From the NCBI RefSeq assembly GCF_001039355.2, contig NW_019775393.1, forward strand, positions 348,498 through 412,497: 64,000 nt of DNA, given 5' to 3'. How positions within the stretch are numbered: position 1 is the stretch's first letter; every line of letters starts with the position of its first letter. Shown one piece after another: positions 36,199-48,523 of this stretch. This DNA is from Lingula anatina (lineage: Eukaryota; Brachiopoda; Lingulata; Lingulida; Lingulidae). The position numbers were made by a program, and so were the translations under genes. The notes beneath the pieces were generated by a model. That model did not search any database. It had not been told where the DNA came from and worked only from the letters and a program-made list of their open reading frames with translations.

Positions 36199-39100
36199 CT
36201 AAGTTCTTTTACCAGGTTTCTTTTTGACTTGTGGCTTTGTTTTAATTTTGAGGGTTGTGTAAGTTGAATCGTCTGTAGGTTTCTCATTGTTGGTCAAAAG
36301 ATGGGTGTAATCACCAGAGTTTATTTCACGCTGCTTGACATTTTCGTATATCTTTTTTGAGTTTTCTGACTGATCTTTCAGTGGGATGTTTTCATAAACT
36401 TTTGTGGGTTTTTTCTGAGAAGGCTGTAAGATCTCATAAACAGAGCTCTGGGTATTGTGTTTCGGCGATTGTTCTTGGATTGGTGTTTTTTGAGGCCTTT
36501 GAAGCTCAGCTTTGTTTTCACATGGAGGCTGGTCTACCATCTTGGGATTTGTTTCATCAATTTGCTTGCTTTGCATATTTTTCTGGTTTGGGTTTTTCTG
36601 TGGTGGTTTCAATCCTGGATACTTATGTGGTTTCTTTTCAATATTTGGCTGTATCATTCCGTCCTTATGGTCTATGTTTTTCTCAGTGGACTGCAACTGC
36701 TGTATTTCATTTGGCTGAAGTGGTTCATTTTTCCATAGTGGAAGTATTTGTGGATTCTTAGGTTTCTGGGGTTTATTTTTCACTGGTGGCTTGAGTGGTG
36801 CATATTTTTTAGGCTCAGTATTCATCTTACGTTGATCATCTTGTGTGTCATTTTCATTGATAGATACTGTGACATCACAGGGAGTGGTCTCTGTTGAGGA
36901 GTGATTAGGAGTCAGTTTTTCTGTAATTTCATACACAGAAGATTGTGCATTTTCTTCTTCTTTGCCCAAGATAGCAATGATATTCATGCCAGGTCCTTTT
37001 AAGGTTTCCACCCTCTTTTTTCCATTTTCATACAAGGGTTTTTCTCTTGATATGCTTGTGTCCTCATATGCTATATCATCAAAAGTTTTGGATGTTGAGT
37101 TAAGTAGGTTTTCATTCTTGGGTGGTTTTGCAACTGGCTTCTGACCTTTTTTGTTGTGCCACCTGGAGATAAGAAATGGCAAAGTATTAATACAGACCAT
37201 GTGTACAGATATTTTAATATGAAAATAAAGAATAATACTGAGAAAAAATGTTTTTGTCTTAGCATGTAAGTTGTTACTTATTGAAAATAAAATAGTAATT
37301 TTGATCAGGGCTGGACAACAGACAAAATAGAGTTGAAGGTATTTTGATGCAGTAGGGATAAGTAGTAAACCAATGAAAATGTCTGCCAATTTGCACATTT
37401 TAACTTCTCATTCTTAATAACATAATGAAACATTTTTTACTCTCACCAGTAGAGTATAAAGACAGTGACGATCAAAGCTGCTGAAACAGCAAGGCTTGCC
37501 GAAGTACTTCCAATTATTCCTGCTATATGAGTGGTTGGTGTAGTGATAGAGGGGGTAGTGGTTGGTGTAGTGATAGAGGGGGTAGTGGTTGGTGTAGTGA
37601 TAGAGGGGGTAGTGGTTGGTGTAGTGATAGAGGGGGTAGTGGTTGATGTAGTGGTAGAAGGGGTAGTGGTTGGTGTAGTGGTAGAAGGGGTAGTGGTTGA
37701 TGTAGTGGTAGAAGGGGTAGTGGTTGATGTAGTGGTAGAAGGGGTAGTGGTTGGTGTAGTGGTAGTGGTTGGTGTAGTGGTAGAAGGGTTAGTGGTTGAT
37801 GTAGTGATAGAGGGGGTAGTGGTTGGTGTAGTGGTAGTGGTTGGTGTAGTGGTAGAAGGGGAAGTGGTTTGTGTAGTTGTAGAAGGGGTAGTGGTTGGTG
37901 TAGTTGTAGAAGGGGTAGTGGTTGGCATAGTGCTTAAAGAAGTTGTAGTTGGTGATTCGGTTGTGGTTAAAGACAAAGTTGTTGAGAAAGTGGTTGTAGT
38001 CAAGGGTACCATGGTGGTTGTGGCAGGGGGTGTGGGGGTGGTAGAGAGATCTGTTGTGGTTAGTTCTGTAAATAAATTGGCCATGGATGAAGTGGTTTCA
38101 AAACTGGTAGCAGTTGACATTTCACTTGTTGGCTTGGTAGGTTCTTCTGTAGTAGACTCGGACTTGACATTGGAGAGACTGGTGAGTAGGAGCATCGATG
38201 AAGTTGTATCTCTTGTATTCATTTCAGTAGCACTCAGGGCTAGATAATTTCATAAGATTACATCAGTACTCATAATAAAATTTAAGAAATATAAGTTTTT
38301 TTTAGCAATGCTGTTTGGAATAAATAAACCTCAATTAAAAATGGGATAAAATAGTCTTGATGGTTGCATTTCTTGATGCTTAGACAACTATAAATGCAAA
38401 ATGTTGCTCGTGCAAAAAAAAAAAAAAACTTAATGATATTGTTAGCCTTTGCTAAAAACTCCTTATTTACTGTCTTACATACATTCTTTTGGATAACAGA
38501 TAAATCTTCAGTGTTCAGTGACTAAATGAATTAACAGTTACATCATCTCACAAGTGTGATTTTGGGATAAAAATTGAAAAAATGGTTTCTCAAATTTCTT
38601 CTTTACCTGAATACCCATAAACACCATTTTAACACTTATTTAATGACATCATTTAGCACCCCAAAACCCTGCCAGCGATTTTTTAAAAACCCTTAGAAAA
38701 GATTTTATCATTGATAAAACAAAAGAATGCCTTTGTTTTATGTAGCTCTGTAAGTAGGGGCTCATAACTCCATAAAAAAACATTTAGGCCAAAATGATGG
38801 CACGGGATTGTAGCCCATCTGCTTCTGGCCAACTGTGCCAATTTTCGTGATAAAATCTTGTTTAGGGATAGAGTTATGCCCCATACTGATTGCTATCTCA
38901 CCTCAAAATAGGTGTTAAATTGATGTTTAAAGCTTACAGTTGCCTATGCATATATATTGCAAGAAAATATGAAAATACCAATATTTTATATTTTTGAGGG
39001 AATTTTTATTGTTTTGAATCAGCACTGGAAAAAGACCATTTTCAGTATCTAGCTACAGATGATAATAAAGGCTTACAATACCCTTAAAAAGATTTTAATC

Positions 39101-39451
39101 TTCAAGACTCCTTATTAGAAAAATGATAAAGTCAATGCAAAAAGAATAACAAGTTTTACTGGTACATTTAGCATCAGTGAACTTACAAATTAAATATATC
39201 TAATATCTATATAAAATATCTCTATAGGAAATTCAGTTGCATGTAGAAGTAATACCAGTTAACCTGATATATTTGTAATACACCAATGTTATAGAACTTT
39301 TGGTAATACAAGAAAAATATACCTCTACTTCCTTGTTCATAAATTTTGATCACTGTATCTTATACTTACTAAAACCCACTGCATGAAAATGTGATGGAAC
39401 AGCATTCAAACAACTGGTGATGATCAGCAGAGAATTAATTAAAACATACAT
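36199..39451 (-). CDS. Mucin-like receptor with tyrosine-rich tail (nested gene A), copy 2
   Basis: Three exons run right to left: 39451-39370, 38239-37447 and 37162-36199. Phases close to 612 residues. The signal peptide begins MYVLINSLL, against MSVLINSLL in copy 1. The middle exon fuses the Thr-rich domain and the membrane helix that are separate exons in copy 1. The intron, the end of the mucin exon and the first two codons of the membrane exon are absent, and the join TTPTTHIAGIIGS stays in frame. The Thr repeat is much longer (37520-37930). The tail lacks 14 residues present in copy 1 after GDYTHLL, but keeps the Y-E-N, SSVYEI and STYTTL motifs. The function is unknown; a cell-surface signalling role is inferred from architecture only. 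Confidence 0.8.
37520..37930. repeat. 27-base Thr-codon minisatellite, expanded form
   Basis: About fourteen or fifteen tandem units of 27 bases (some shortened) encode TTPTTTPSI and variants. The plus strand reads GGTGTAGTGATAGAGG and relatives. The array lies in the ectodomain exon of nested gene A copy 2 and runs directly up to the codons of the membrane helix. Confidence 0.9.
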
Positions 39452-40955
39452 TGTTCTTCATTGATGTGGTAAACTTTAAAAGCTTTTCTTCTCTCACGTT
39501 GGAAGCCCAGAGCAGGGATGCAACGTCTACCTTTTGTTAAACTTCTTTTTACCTGATTCTATACAAAAGAAATAAGGAGGAAGTGTGACGCCTTTTTTGA
39601 ACTGTTAAGTCCATATTTTTTTTTATTTACGTTCCAGTGCACAAAGGAATTTACAGGTACAGAGGAGTTAATCAGTGGCAAAATATATGCTGTACATATT
39701 TTGGTTTTACCTTCAGTGCTGTTTTTTAAATGCCCTTAAAGCATATTTTTGTCTACCTATTCTTGAAATTTAAGCTATATGGGTAGCTGTGGAGTATGGG
39801 TGCTTTTTTGTCCATTCTCTTGTAAGTCTCTATAGGGACCTGTCCCATTTCTTTAATCTTCCTGCTCTGTAGTGAAAAATAGGTTATTTTTGTCCTTTTG
39901 TTGTAGTTCTTTGCAATATAAACTCCTTCAAATATTGCAAGCAGGTGGAGAGGGGGATTGATATTTATTAGCATCTTTTGCCTTTATAAACTTCTGTACT
40001 TAATAATTTAATGATTGTTTTACAGTTAGTGAAGTTAAAACTGAAAAAAGTGTAGCATACTACAGATATAGTTATCAAAAGAACCTACTTTGTCTCCTCC
40101 ATCCTAAAATACCACAAACACTCACTCCACCAACCATATTAAATATGCAGTATAAAATATTTATATTTATTTAATACTTAATATGAAATAATCAATAAAT
40201 GCATTAATTCATATTTGGCCAATCAAGGCTGTTTTAATTAGACCATCCCACTAATGAATTAAATTGTCAAAAAATTATTGTATTTATTTGCAAGTAATTA
40301 ATACTATGACTTTACAAATAAGGAAATGACATTTACTATTCAATAAGGCCAGTTATCCAAAATATTATGTTAACAGTTGGCATAAACCATTACATTAAAG
40401 GGATAATAACTCTTCGTTTTGGCCAAAAAATGATTTTTCCTGGAGTAAACAACAAATTTCCCATACTTACATAAAGACAAGCTCAGATATCAGAATAATA
40501 ATTGAAACTGCCGTTTTAGTGGTAAAACAGAATATATTATATTTCTATGAGTTATTCACAATGTTTTTATTGTGAAATATAGAGTTCATACAAAGAGTTA
40601 TTATCCCTTTAATTATTTCTGTAACAAACAATTCTGCACTTTTTTCATTTCTGGGTTGCAAAAGCATCTTGCTCACAGTGAGTGCAGTTGACAATTTTTT
40701 GGTGGTCAAAGAAATACTGAATCTAGATTAAAGCTATTGCTTTTTAGAATGAGTAAAATTGGTAAAATATTTGACTTTATTTTATGTAATTTATTTCACA
40801 GTATCTTTGATGAAGCATAATAATAACAACAACAACTGCTTTTGGCAATATTTTCAATGCCTTACTTTAGGAAAAATATGATGACATTTTTTTTTTTTTT
40901 TTGCAAAACAAAAAAGAAATAGATTTTCTGACTTTTGATTAAATTCAAATAATTT
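39452..40955. other. Spacer between nested genes A and B, copy 2
   Basis: Counterpart of 30576-32085, with the same MITE at 40395-40612 and no further gene recognised. Confidence 0.5.
40395..40612 (+). mobile_element. TTAA-flanked MITE, internally deleted copy (block copy 2)
   Basis: Same insertion as at 31525-31742, present at the same place in the second copy of the block and nearly identical. It was therefore inserted before the two copies (or haplotypes) separated. Confidence 0.75.
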
Positions 40956-42028
40956 TCAGACAACTTCTGCATAGTCACCACTGTCATTTATGTCAATCTT
41001 CTGCTGAGCAAGGAATTGTCTTTGTAAGAGACTGGTTTTAAGGGGATCCACGTACATATACTGCTGGGATTCCCCTGGAATGCTGCAATATAGAGACTCT
41101 GTAGCTGATGTATGTGATGATTCTGTATCAGATGTACTGATTATGTTAGGATTTACAATGGATGGTGGCTGTGATGCACATTCATCTTTTGAATATGTTT
41201 GATAATTATCACCTAAGGTGCATCCATAAGTTGGGTTGTCCATACCACCATATTTTGCTGTCTCTTTGGTATAAGAGTGTTTTGGCACATCCTCGAGCTC
41301 TGATTTGAAGTAAGAATGTTGAACAACTTCATAGTTCGGGTTATTCAGTCCATTCCTTCCCAGTTGTTTTACATTGCTCTTGGTTCTGTTGTAATTGTTA
41401 ACGTCATTTCCTTCATTAGTTCTCTGTAGTGTTACTTTCTTTGAATGTGACCATTTTCTGAAAGATTTTTATGTTAGTCAGTCCAGAGATATAAAATAAT
41501 TTATTATTAGCGAGTGACAGGAAAGGCTTTTGAGAAATAAAAATTGGAATAGTGGTTGAAATGGATAAGGTTTACTTTTAATGATGATGAATTACTATAA
41601 TTGTGTATTTTTTAGCAACTTAAAAAGTGGTCAGTAATTTGCAGGCTTAATTAATATGTCAAGGCAAATTATAAAAAAATAATATTTGTACCTGTATCCA
41701 AGCAGCAGTCCTACAAGCAATGCTATTAGAGCAAGACTTCCTATTAATCCTCCCTCAATGTAGCCTGTCAAGAAAAAATAATAATATTGAGAATTATTAT
41801 TGCAATTATAATGCACTATGTACTTGCAAATAATTTCCATGATATATTTTTACTAGCTCTTAGTTGCCAAATTTGATCACACTGTTATATTTTGGAATCT
41901 AATAACATATAGCTAAAAGGATTGCATACGGGCATGATCAGAATTTAGATCAGTTGCTGGTGTGGTATTTCTGGTGGTTGTTGTATGTATGATTTTTGAC
42001 CTTGCTGTAGACATCCTGTTTGTCCAGT
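40956..42028 (-). CDS. Tyrosine-tailed membrane protein (nested gene B), 3' exons, copy 2
   Basis: Exons 42028-41930, 41764-41692 and 41457-40956 have the same sizes and phases as copy 1 (99, 73 and 502 bases). The visible tail from 41288 to the stop is identical in protein to copy 1, whereas flanking non-coding DNA carries substitutions. This is consistent with purifying selection, although the sample is small. The ectodomain is Thr-rich, with one membrane helix and a tail with NPNYEVV, NPTYG and a terminal YAEVV. The 5' end was not found. Confidence 0.7.
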
Positions 42029-42803
42029 CTAGAATAAAAAAATAAACACACAATCTGTAACTGATTATGAAAAATAAATTGTTTTATTAGACATATTGTA
42101 ATTCTCAATCATAGCAGGTACACAAATTTTATGTACCACTTGTTGGAACTCCCAGTCCCAAAATTGATTTCAATCTCAAAGTTACTTGACTTGTTCCACA
42201 TTGTCCATGATTTGACATTTAGTTTTTTGATAATTCAGTTGTGTTTGATGAAGCTGTGTTTGGAAGACCACAAAATAATTTCTGAAAGAAGTTCCTGTAG
42301 TTCATTTTTGCTCACTTACCTTTCTCTGTCTGATTTGCTGAGTTCTACACATCTCTTCTGTGGGCCTGATTGAATTGCATTTGATTTCCTAACCCATGGA
42401 TACCACAATCTAATCATATCGATAAACTAAAATTGTAATCTAAAATTATATTCTGATCAAGAATTGGTATAAATAAATGATACCAATGATATCTGTGTGT
42501 TTAAATGCTGGGTTTTATGCACTGCAGCGGGGGAGAAATGATGAATGACAATGAAACTATCTATGATCTGCTATTGTGGTATTTTTAAAGATTTTAGATA
42601 AAGTTGGGTGGGGAAAGTAGTAAATGGTCATTGTCATTGAAACTGCATTTCATTGTAATGGTAACATTGTGCTGGAATTTGAGAGAACATGATAATTGCC
42701 ACTAAGATTATATGCAAAACAATTGGTAAAAATGCTTAATATTGTATTTGAATATGATATTAACAGAAAATGGGACAAGTTTTTGGCACTTTTTTATTTT
42801 CAG
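42029..42803. other. Intronic spacer, copy 2
   Basis: Counterpart of 33159-33934. No convincing first exon for nested gene B was found. Confidence 0.4.
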
Positions 42804-42865
42804 GAAGAGGCTGGATTGCGGGTTTTGAAACCTTATTGGAATGATTTTTTCAAAGCTGCCTTGAG
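42804..42865 (+). CDS. URB1: URB1 exon 11, copy 2
   Basis: Same 62-base exon as at 33935-33996, ending in phase 2 (AG before GTAAAT). It joins in phase to exon 12 (ACATCAG...), confirming that copy 2 continues properly into the rest of URB1. Confidence 0.85.
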
Positions 42866-42918
42866 GTAAATAGCTAGACATATTGTTATAGAACTTCTCT
42901 TTTTTTTTTTTTTTTTGC

Positions 42919-43271
42919 ATAAGATGTTGTTTGATTCCGAGGTCATTTTACAATTGTTTTATATTTTATTATGTAATTATGCTTTTACAAAGTTCCATTT
43001 TTGTTTTTAAGACATCAGTTCAACAACCCCAGTATTTTGAAGATTCTTGGTAAAGTTGTGGGTGCTGTAGATGCAGAAAAAGGGGAAGAGACTGNATAAG
43101 ATATTGTTTGATTCCGAGGTCATTTTACAATTGTTTTATATTTTATTATGTAATTATGCTTTTACAAAGTTCCATTTTTGTTTTTAAGACATCAGTTCAA
43201 CAACCCCAGTATTTTGAAGATTCTTGGTAAAGTTGTGGGTGCTGTAGATGCAGAAAAAGGGGAAGAGACTG
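42919..43271. repeat. 176-base direct duplication around an unknown base
   Basis: Positions 42919-43094 match 43096-43271, with N at 43095 between them. The repeat includes the acceptor and first half of URB1 exon 12, so an incomplete exon (43012-43094) precedes the complete one (43189-43367). It is another unmerged contig overlap. Confidence 0.88.
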
Positions 43272-46200
43272 GAATGATGCCATTATCAGCTGTATATGAA
43301 ATGATTGTGAGTCACTCCCAGTTTTTGCCAACGTTGCTTCATGAAGATCCTGATAACCAGACCAAAGGTATTTTTGGTAGATATGTTGCAAAATGACTTG
43401 TTTACAAGCATATACATACCTATACTTTTGTTTCTTGCTATGTCTCATGTTTGTCTTTTCTTGTCAGAATGTAAAAAAAGTATATACAGCTGAAATAAAA
43501 AAAATTAGAATAAATAATCAAAAATAATCAAAATATTCTATTGTTTTATTTTTTGTTTTATTTCATTATGTTTTAAATTAATTTTAGACTGCTTAGTTGA
43601 CTTGATGCTGTCCCTGGTGCAGAGGAATGGCACCTGTTGTAAAACTGATCACATAGTTGTCTTGCTGGGTGCCTATTCTGCAACTCTTAAAACAGTGGGT
43701 AAGCTTAGTATTGAGAATAGAATTGATTTTGAACATAGGTCTTGTGTCCATTTTTTGTTAACAACAATAAATCTTACGGTATATAAAAAGCAATATTTCT
43801 GTATGTATGTGTGTGATAGGATAAGTGGGAATTAGTTATTGTTCTATAGCTTATTTTGATGTTTCTTTGTTCATAGATCAGAAATTACTGCAGCTAATGC
43901 ACATTTATGAAGAGAACCAAGCTTCACTTAAGGATTTCAAGTAAGAATTATCATTTTGATAAGAAGATATATTTCTTTTAATTTTATTGTTACAAAATAC
44001 CTAATGCACATAACTTCCTCTGCATCTTTTCAACCTCAAAAGTCATTTTTGTTTTTAAATTTATTTTTTTCAGTGTATGTTACTAAACGATACACCAGTA
44101 CTGTAAGTGAAAGTCTATATGTAATTAAAGTTGCCCTTGTTTGTTTAGTTTGTACATCATCATCAATTTACTGGATTTAATACACTTAGTATGTGTTTCA
44201 TTCTAGACCCTACCTCTGGGGCACCAAGGCCATTGAGCATCATTCTATTAAGAAGAGCCTGGGAACATCATTGTTCAAGCAGGCTACAGTTGAGCAGGTT
44301 CTGGAGTCTCTTGATGTGGACATGATGCATCGGTCTGCTCTAAACTTTCCTCTTCGCAGGAAATTACAGGTAATCTATGAAAGGAAAATATTCCATTTGT
44401 TTATATAATATTTGGACTTCAAAGTAAAGAGAAAAAGACTTAATTAGACAACAATTCTAACAAAGTACTTTTACTTGTAAATGCCTTTAAAATGGGTAAC
44501 ATTTGATTATTAAAACCTTTGTGTTTATGTGTATATTACTTATATATATATATATATATTATTTATGAAATATAATTTCATTTATGACACTGATGATTAT
44601 AAATCTGCAGCAACAAATGCTTTCACACTAAATGTTTTACATTTTACATTTTGGCTTTCGTAGCCTTTAGAAGTGCATGGTGAGTCGGATGGTGAGCCCC
44701 ATGCAGCACAGTATGACCCAGCCTTCCTGCTACCTGTCTTCAGCAACCTTTTGGGACCTGGTAGGTTACCAGATATCACATATTTTGATCTATTCAAACA
44801 TTTACACGGACACATGGTCACAATCCTTCACAAAGAGAAATTTTGGTATGAGTTAATTCCTTATTTATTGATAATAATTATCCAGGCCAGTAGTGAACTT
44901 TTAACCACAAAACCTCGTGGACTTAGCTCAAGTTTTTTACCAGAGTGGACTTTTTCTTGGCAAAAAGGGCAGTTTGTTTGAACCCCTCCCCCAGCTATGG
45001 GCCTGTTACCCATGTATTGTTATTATTAACATAATTTTGCCTGATTTTTCAAATTATTCATTTATATTTTCAGAGAATCTAGTCAACTGTCGGAAGTTTG
45101 TGGAAACCAACTGTTTAGGTTTTACCTTCTGTGCACTCAGTAGCCATGATCCAGCAATGAGAAGTGCTGCTTACCATGTGCTCATGTTGCTCTATCAGCA
45201 GCTGGAAGGGGCAAAGTTTTACGAAAGGAATCAGGTTCTCTATGTGCTTGACTGTGTACGAAACAGTGTAGAAACACCAAATGCCAAGCTTTGCTGTATG
45301 ATTTGTGTGTTTCTAGCCAAAACAGTCCAGTTGCTTCTCCACCCAGGTAAATGTTCAATAAAAATTGGTCATTTCAGTTGAATTAATGGACATGGTGTTA
45401 CTTGAACTATTTTGAATGTTTACATAAAAGCCTGTTCCATTTTATGATGCACACGATAGAATAAGAAACAAAAATAATTTTCTTGTAAAATGTAAAAATA
45501 TTTAGTACTTTTGACAGCCGGAAAGCACATCATTTTTTTGCCATGCTTATATTAGTAGTGCCAAGTTTCTAAAATGTTCACTACTTATTTGAGTATATTG
45601 ATATTTTTCATATTGCCAAATTTCTTCTCCAGATGAGCATATGTACCAAATTATCAACTCATTTATGCTTCTGAAGCCAACTTTGGATATCCTGAATGTG
45701 CCAGAGTTTTACAAACTCTTCAACAGCTCTGCCTTTGAGGTAACTGCAGTTTTATTTGGTATTTGTAAAGATAGCAATTCATCCTTGTCATGTTTAAAAG
45801 AAAGGTGAAAAAGTTGCAGAATTTGCTTGATAAATCCATTAGAGGGGATTCACTGTCCCTACCCCCATTTATTTGACATTAAATGAGTCTAAAGTCATAA
45901 ATATTGGCTCTCTGTTAGATAAAACTGGAAAAGATGAGCAAGTTTTTGCGTAGGTGAATAAAACGGTGCATTAAAGGGGAAATGCTCTAGATCTGCAACA
46001 GTGGAACAGTAATGAACACATTAAATCATTCTTTTGTACAGTACAAAGTGGAGCGTGCTTGGATTCTGCAGCTTTTGGCTGATGGACTGAGAGAAACGGC
46101 TGACTACAGATTATGTGAGAAGAGATACATTTTCAAACTATTGCTCAGTTTCCATGACTCTGCTATTAGTGACCAGGCAATGCAGGTAAATCAGTTTACA

Positions 46201-48309
46201 AAATAGATGCAGTTAAGTATAGGATCAGTCCAGTCCATTTAAAGTAAAAAACAAATTGAAATCCGATGCAAGAAATCTCACTAAGTTCTCAGTTGTGGTT
46301 AATTTGAAGCTGGTTCCGTCTTGGTTTTGTGCTGATAGCATCTGGATCTCTATTGCGATAAACTTCATTTTTGTTTCAGGCTAACATTTTGAAGATCATT
46401 CATGCTGCATGCAAAGTAAGATCTGTAGCCCAAGACTTGGTTAAATCACACGGTCTACTTTCTTGGTTATCAGGCATAGTTAAAGACAGGTGAGGTAGTT
46501 GATAGTTGACTCAATTAAATATTAAATTTTATTGTGATACCATTTTATAATATAAAGATAATCCGTAGTTATGGTAATAACTTTTCTTCATGCTTTTTAT
46601 GCTGAAGTGAATGTTCATCAAAATCTTTGGCATCACTATTCAATTAAAAAGAAAGAGGCAGCTGTGATTTCTTTGTATTGGTTTGTGTAATGCTACATTG
46701 CAAATGTAAGGATAGGCTTAACAATAATGTTCAACTATTTTGCATTATTAGTAATAAAATCTACAGTTGAACTGAATCTATAGTTATAAATTGTTATCCA
46801 AAATTTGAACATTGCTTCTTCATTAATACCGTTTTATTTCACAATCAGCAATCCCACCAGACAAATTCAGCTAGTGGACATTGTGTACACCCTGTGGATG
46901 ACCATCTTGAACAGGAGAGATGAGATGCAAGTAAAGCCAGATGGAAGCTCCAAAACCTGCCTTCCTGCAGCCTTCACCAGTGAGGTGCTAATTGTGCTAT
47001 TGCACCTTCTGCAGAATTTCAGGTGAATTGTTTCCTTCCATTTTATATTGCACTGCAAAAGTGGACAAAATGTAATTCCATGAGAATATTTGCTTAAATA
47101 CCATGTATTAATACTGCTGAAATTGTATTTCAGGATTGATGATGACCCAGAAACACTATTGAAGTACCTACAAACTCTTATGTCAGTGCTTAACCACCAG
47201 AGAGCAACATGTGAGCAGTATGCATCCAATCAATACCACCTTACAGTAGTCAAAATAGAATCACATCATGTTCTAAAGTTACTTCAGGTTTGGGGAAAGT
47301 ATAATAAAGAGGAACCTTCAGAATATCTTGAAGCTAAGCACCCATTCCATTTAGACTCTGTAGATGTAACTTGTACCAGTGGAGTTCAGGAAGGCCTGAG
47401 GGGAGATTTAATCCAGCACTGCAGGGATTGCATTGTGGGTATTATAGAACACTTTTCTCCCATTGATGACAAGACCTACAATGTTACGGCAACTGTGATT
47501 ACTTGGCTGTTGAGGCAAATGAACACATCATTCAGAAGTCTTCTAACCAACATGGAAGAACAGCAGTTGGTGCTTGGTGTTGAGGAAACTGTTGAGTCTC
47601 ACATCTGCACATTCTGTACACAGTTACTCTCAGTCTTGAAGTGGATTGGGTGTATTGCACAGAAAGGAGCCATTGTGCTGCCAAAAACCACTCTGCTGGT
47701 AAAGCAACTTTCTGGAGTATACGATACTATCTACAGGGTGAATGGATGTTTAAGTTTGCTTCAAAATTCCAAGGAATCTCAAATCGCTATCAAGGATTGT
47801 GTGGCATTATTGAATAGTGCACTCACCTCTCTTGTGGAGCCCTCAGTGGAAAGGTACCAGTTGGAAATAGGTAAATTTCACAATTAAGATTGAAGTATTG
47901 TGTGTAAATGTAATAATCCATTGGTATTAGGTTAATATATGTAAATTAGTATAACGCAGAGAAATAAGTATAGCTCTGATACTGGAACTTAGATTTAGTA
48001 ACTGACCGATGTTGAGGTCTCAACCTGAGATCTTTCCATCTGTCAGTTGCCAAATGTAAGTTCCAGTATTATGGTTACACTTTTTTCTCGTTTTTCTTCT
48101 ACTGGATGACTAATAAAATTCACTCATCAGTATAAAACAGTTATACAAATTTATTTTTTACAGATAATGAAGAGAGGTCAGTTGTCATAAGAAGAAACAT
48201 ACTCGGAGGGAAATATGACCCACTTGAGACTGTGAACTTAGCCCATAGCATTGAAACTGGAGCAAAGAAATTGAAAGCATCTTCAAAGAATTCTTCCAAT
48301 AAATTATAG
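43189..48309 (+). CDS. URB1: URB1, C-terminal part (exons 12-23)
   Basis: Twelve exons: 43189-43367, 43588-43698, 43877-43940, 44207-44369, 44664-44760, 45074-45346, 45633-45739, 46042-46185, 46380-46489, 46849-47022, 47134-47870 and 48164-48309 (TAG at 48307-48309). They join in phase to about 768 codons. Conserved URB1 C-terminal stretches include LWGTKAIEHH, YDPAFLLPVFSNLL, NCRKFVETNCLGF and WILQLLADGLR. This half of URB1 is a helical-repeat scaffold in the nucleolus that acts in pre-60S maturation. Summed with the earlier exons (one copy of each) the window holds roughly 1550 residues against 2271 in human, so the gap at 24687 probably hides several hundred residues. The 3' end lies only 215 bases from the convergent CXorf65-like gene. 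Confidence 0.9.
44540..44560. repeat. TA microsatellite
   Basis: A run of TA dinucleotides in the URB1 intron before the exon at 44664. Confidence 0.85.
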
Positions 48310-48523
48310 TCAGTGTATCAGCTTAAAAGCAAAACCTCAATAAGGCAAAAGGGAAATCAATTACAATTTTAAAGTTATTCTGTTAAATGCGATTAACAAT
48401 TGATCATTATTTGTGTGAAAGAATCACACAAAGTTTTACATCATGGTAAAAAGTAAATGGGATGAATGTAACCTCCAATAATCTCTCAATGTTATCACAG
48501 ATCCTGTGACTAAAATTTGAAAA

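Larger units (their letters stand above)
34046..42916. repeat. 9-kb duplicated block, copy 2 (probable primary haplotype)
   Basis: It matches copy 1 throughout, but as one uninterrupted contig that continues past the point where copy 1 ends and into URB1 exon 12. This makes it the better candidate for the true local path. Notable differences from copy 1 are in nested gene A: a longer Thr repeat, a missing intron and a short tail deletion. Confidence 0.85.

Noticed and set aside
37531-38247. A 238-codon Val/Gly-rich plus-strand frame (and 28813-29184)
   Set aside because: It is the antisense of the Thr-codon minisatellite. The minus-strand frame has proper exon phases, a membrane helix and a tail.
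44880-45070. Open-frame continuation into URB1 exon 17 from 44917
   Set aside because: The acceptor at 45072-45073 gives the conserved ENLVNCRKF join in phase with exon 16, so the upstream part is intron.
48298-48303. AATAAA overlapping the URB1 stop codon as a poly(A) signal
   Set aside because: It lies inside the Asn-Lys codons just before the stop. Cleavage there would leave almost no 3' UTR, so it is probably fortuitous.
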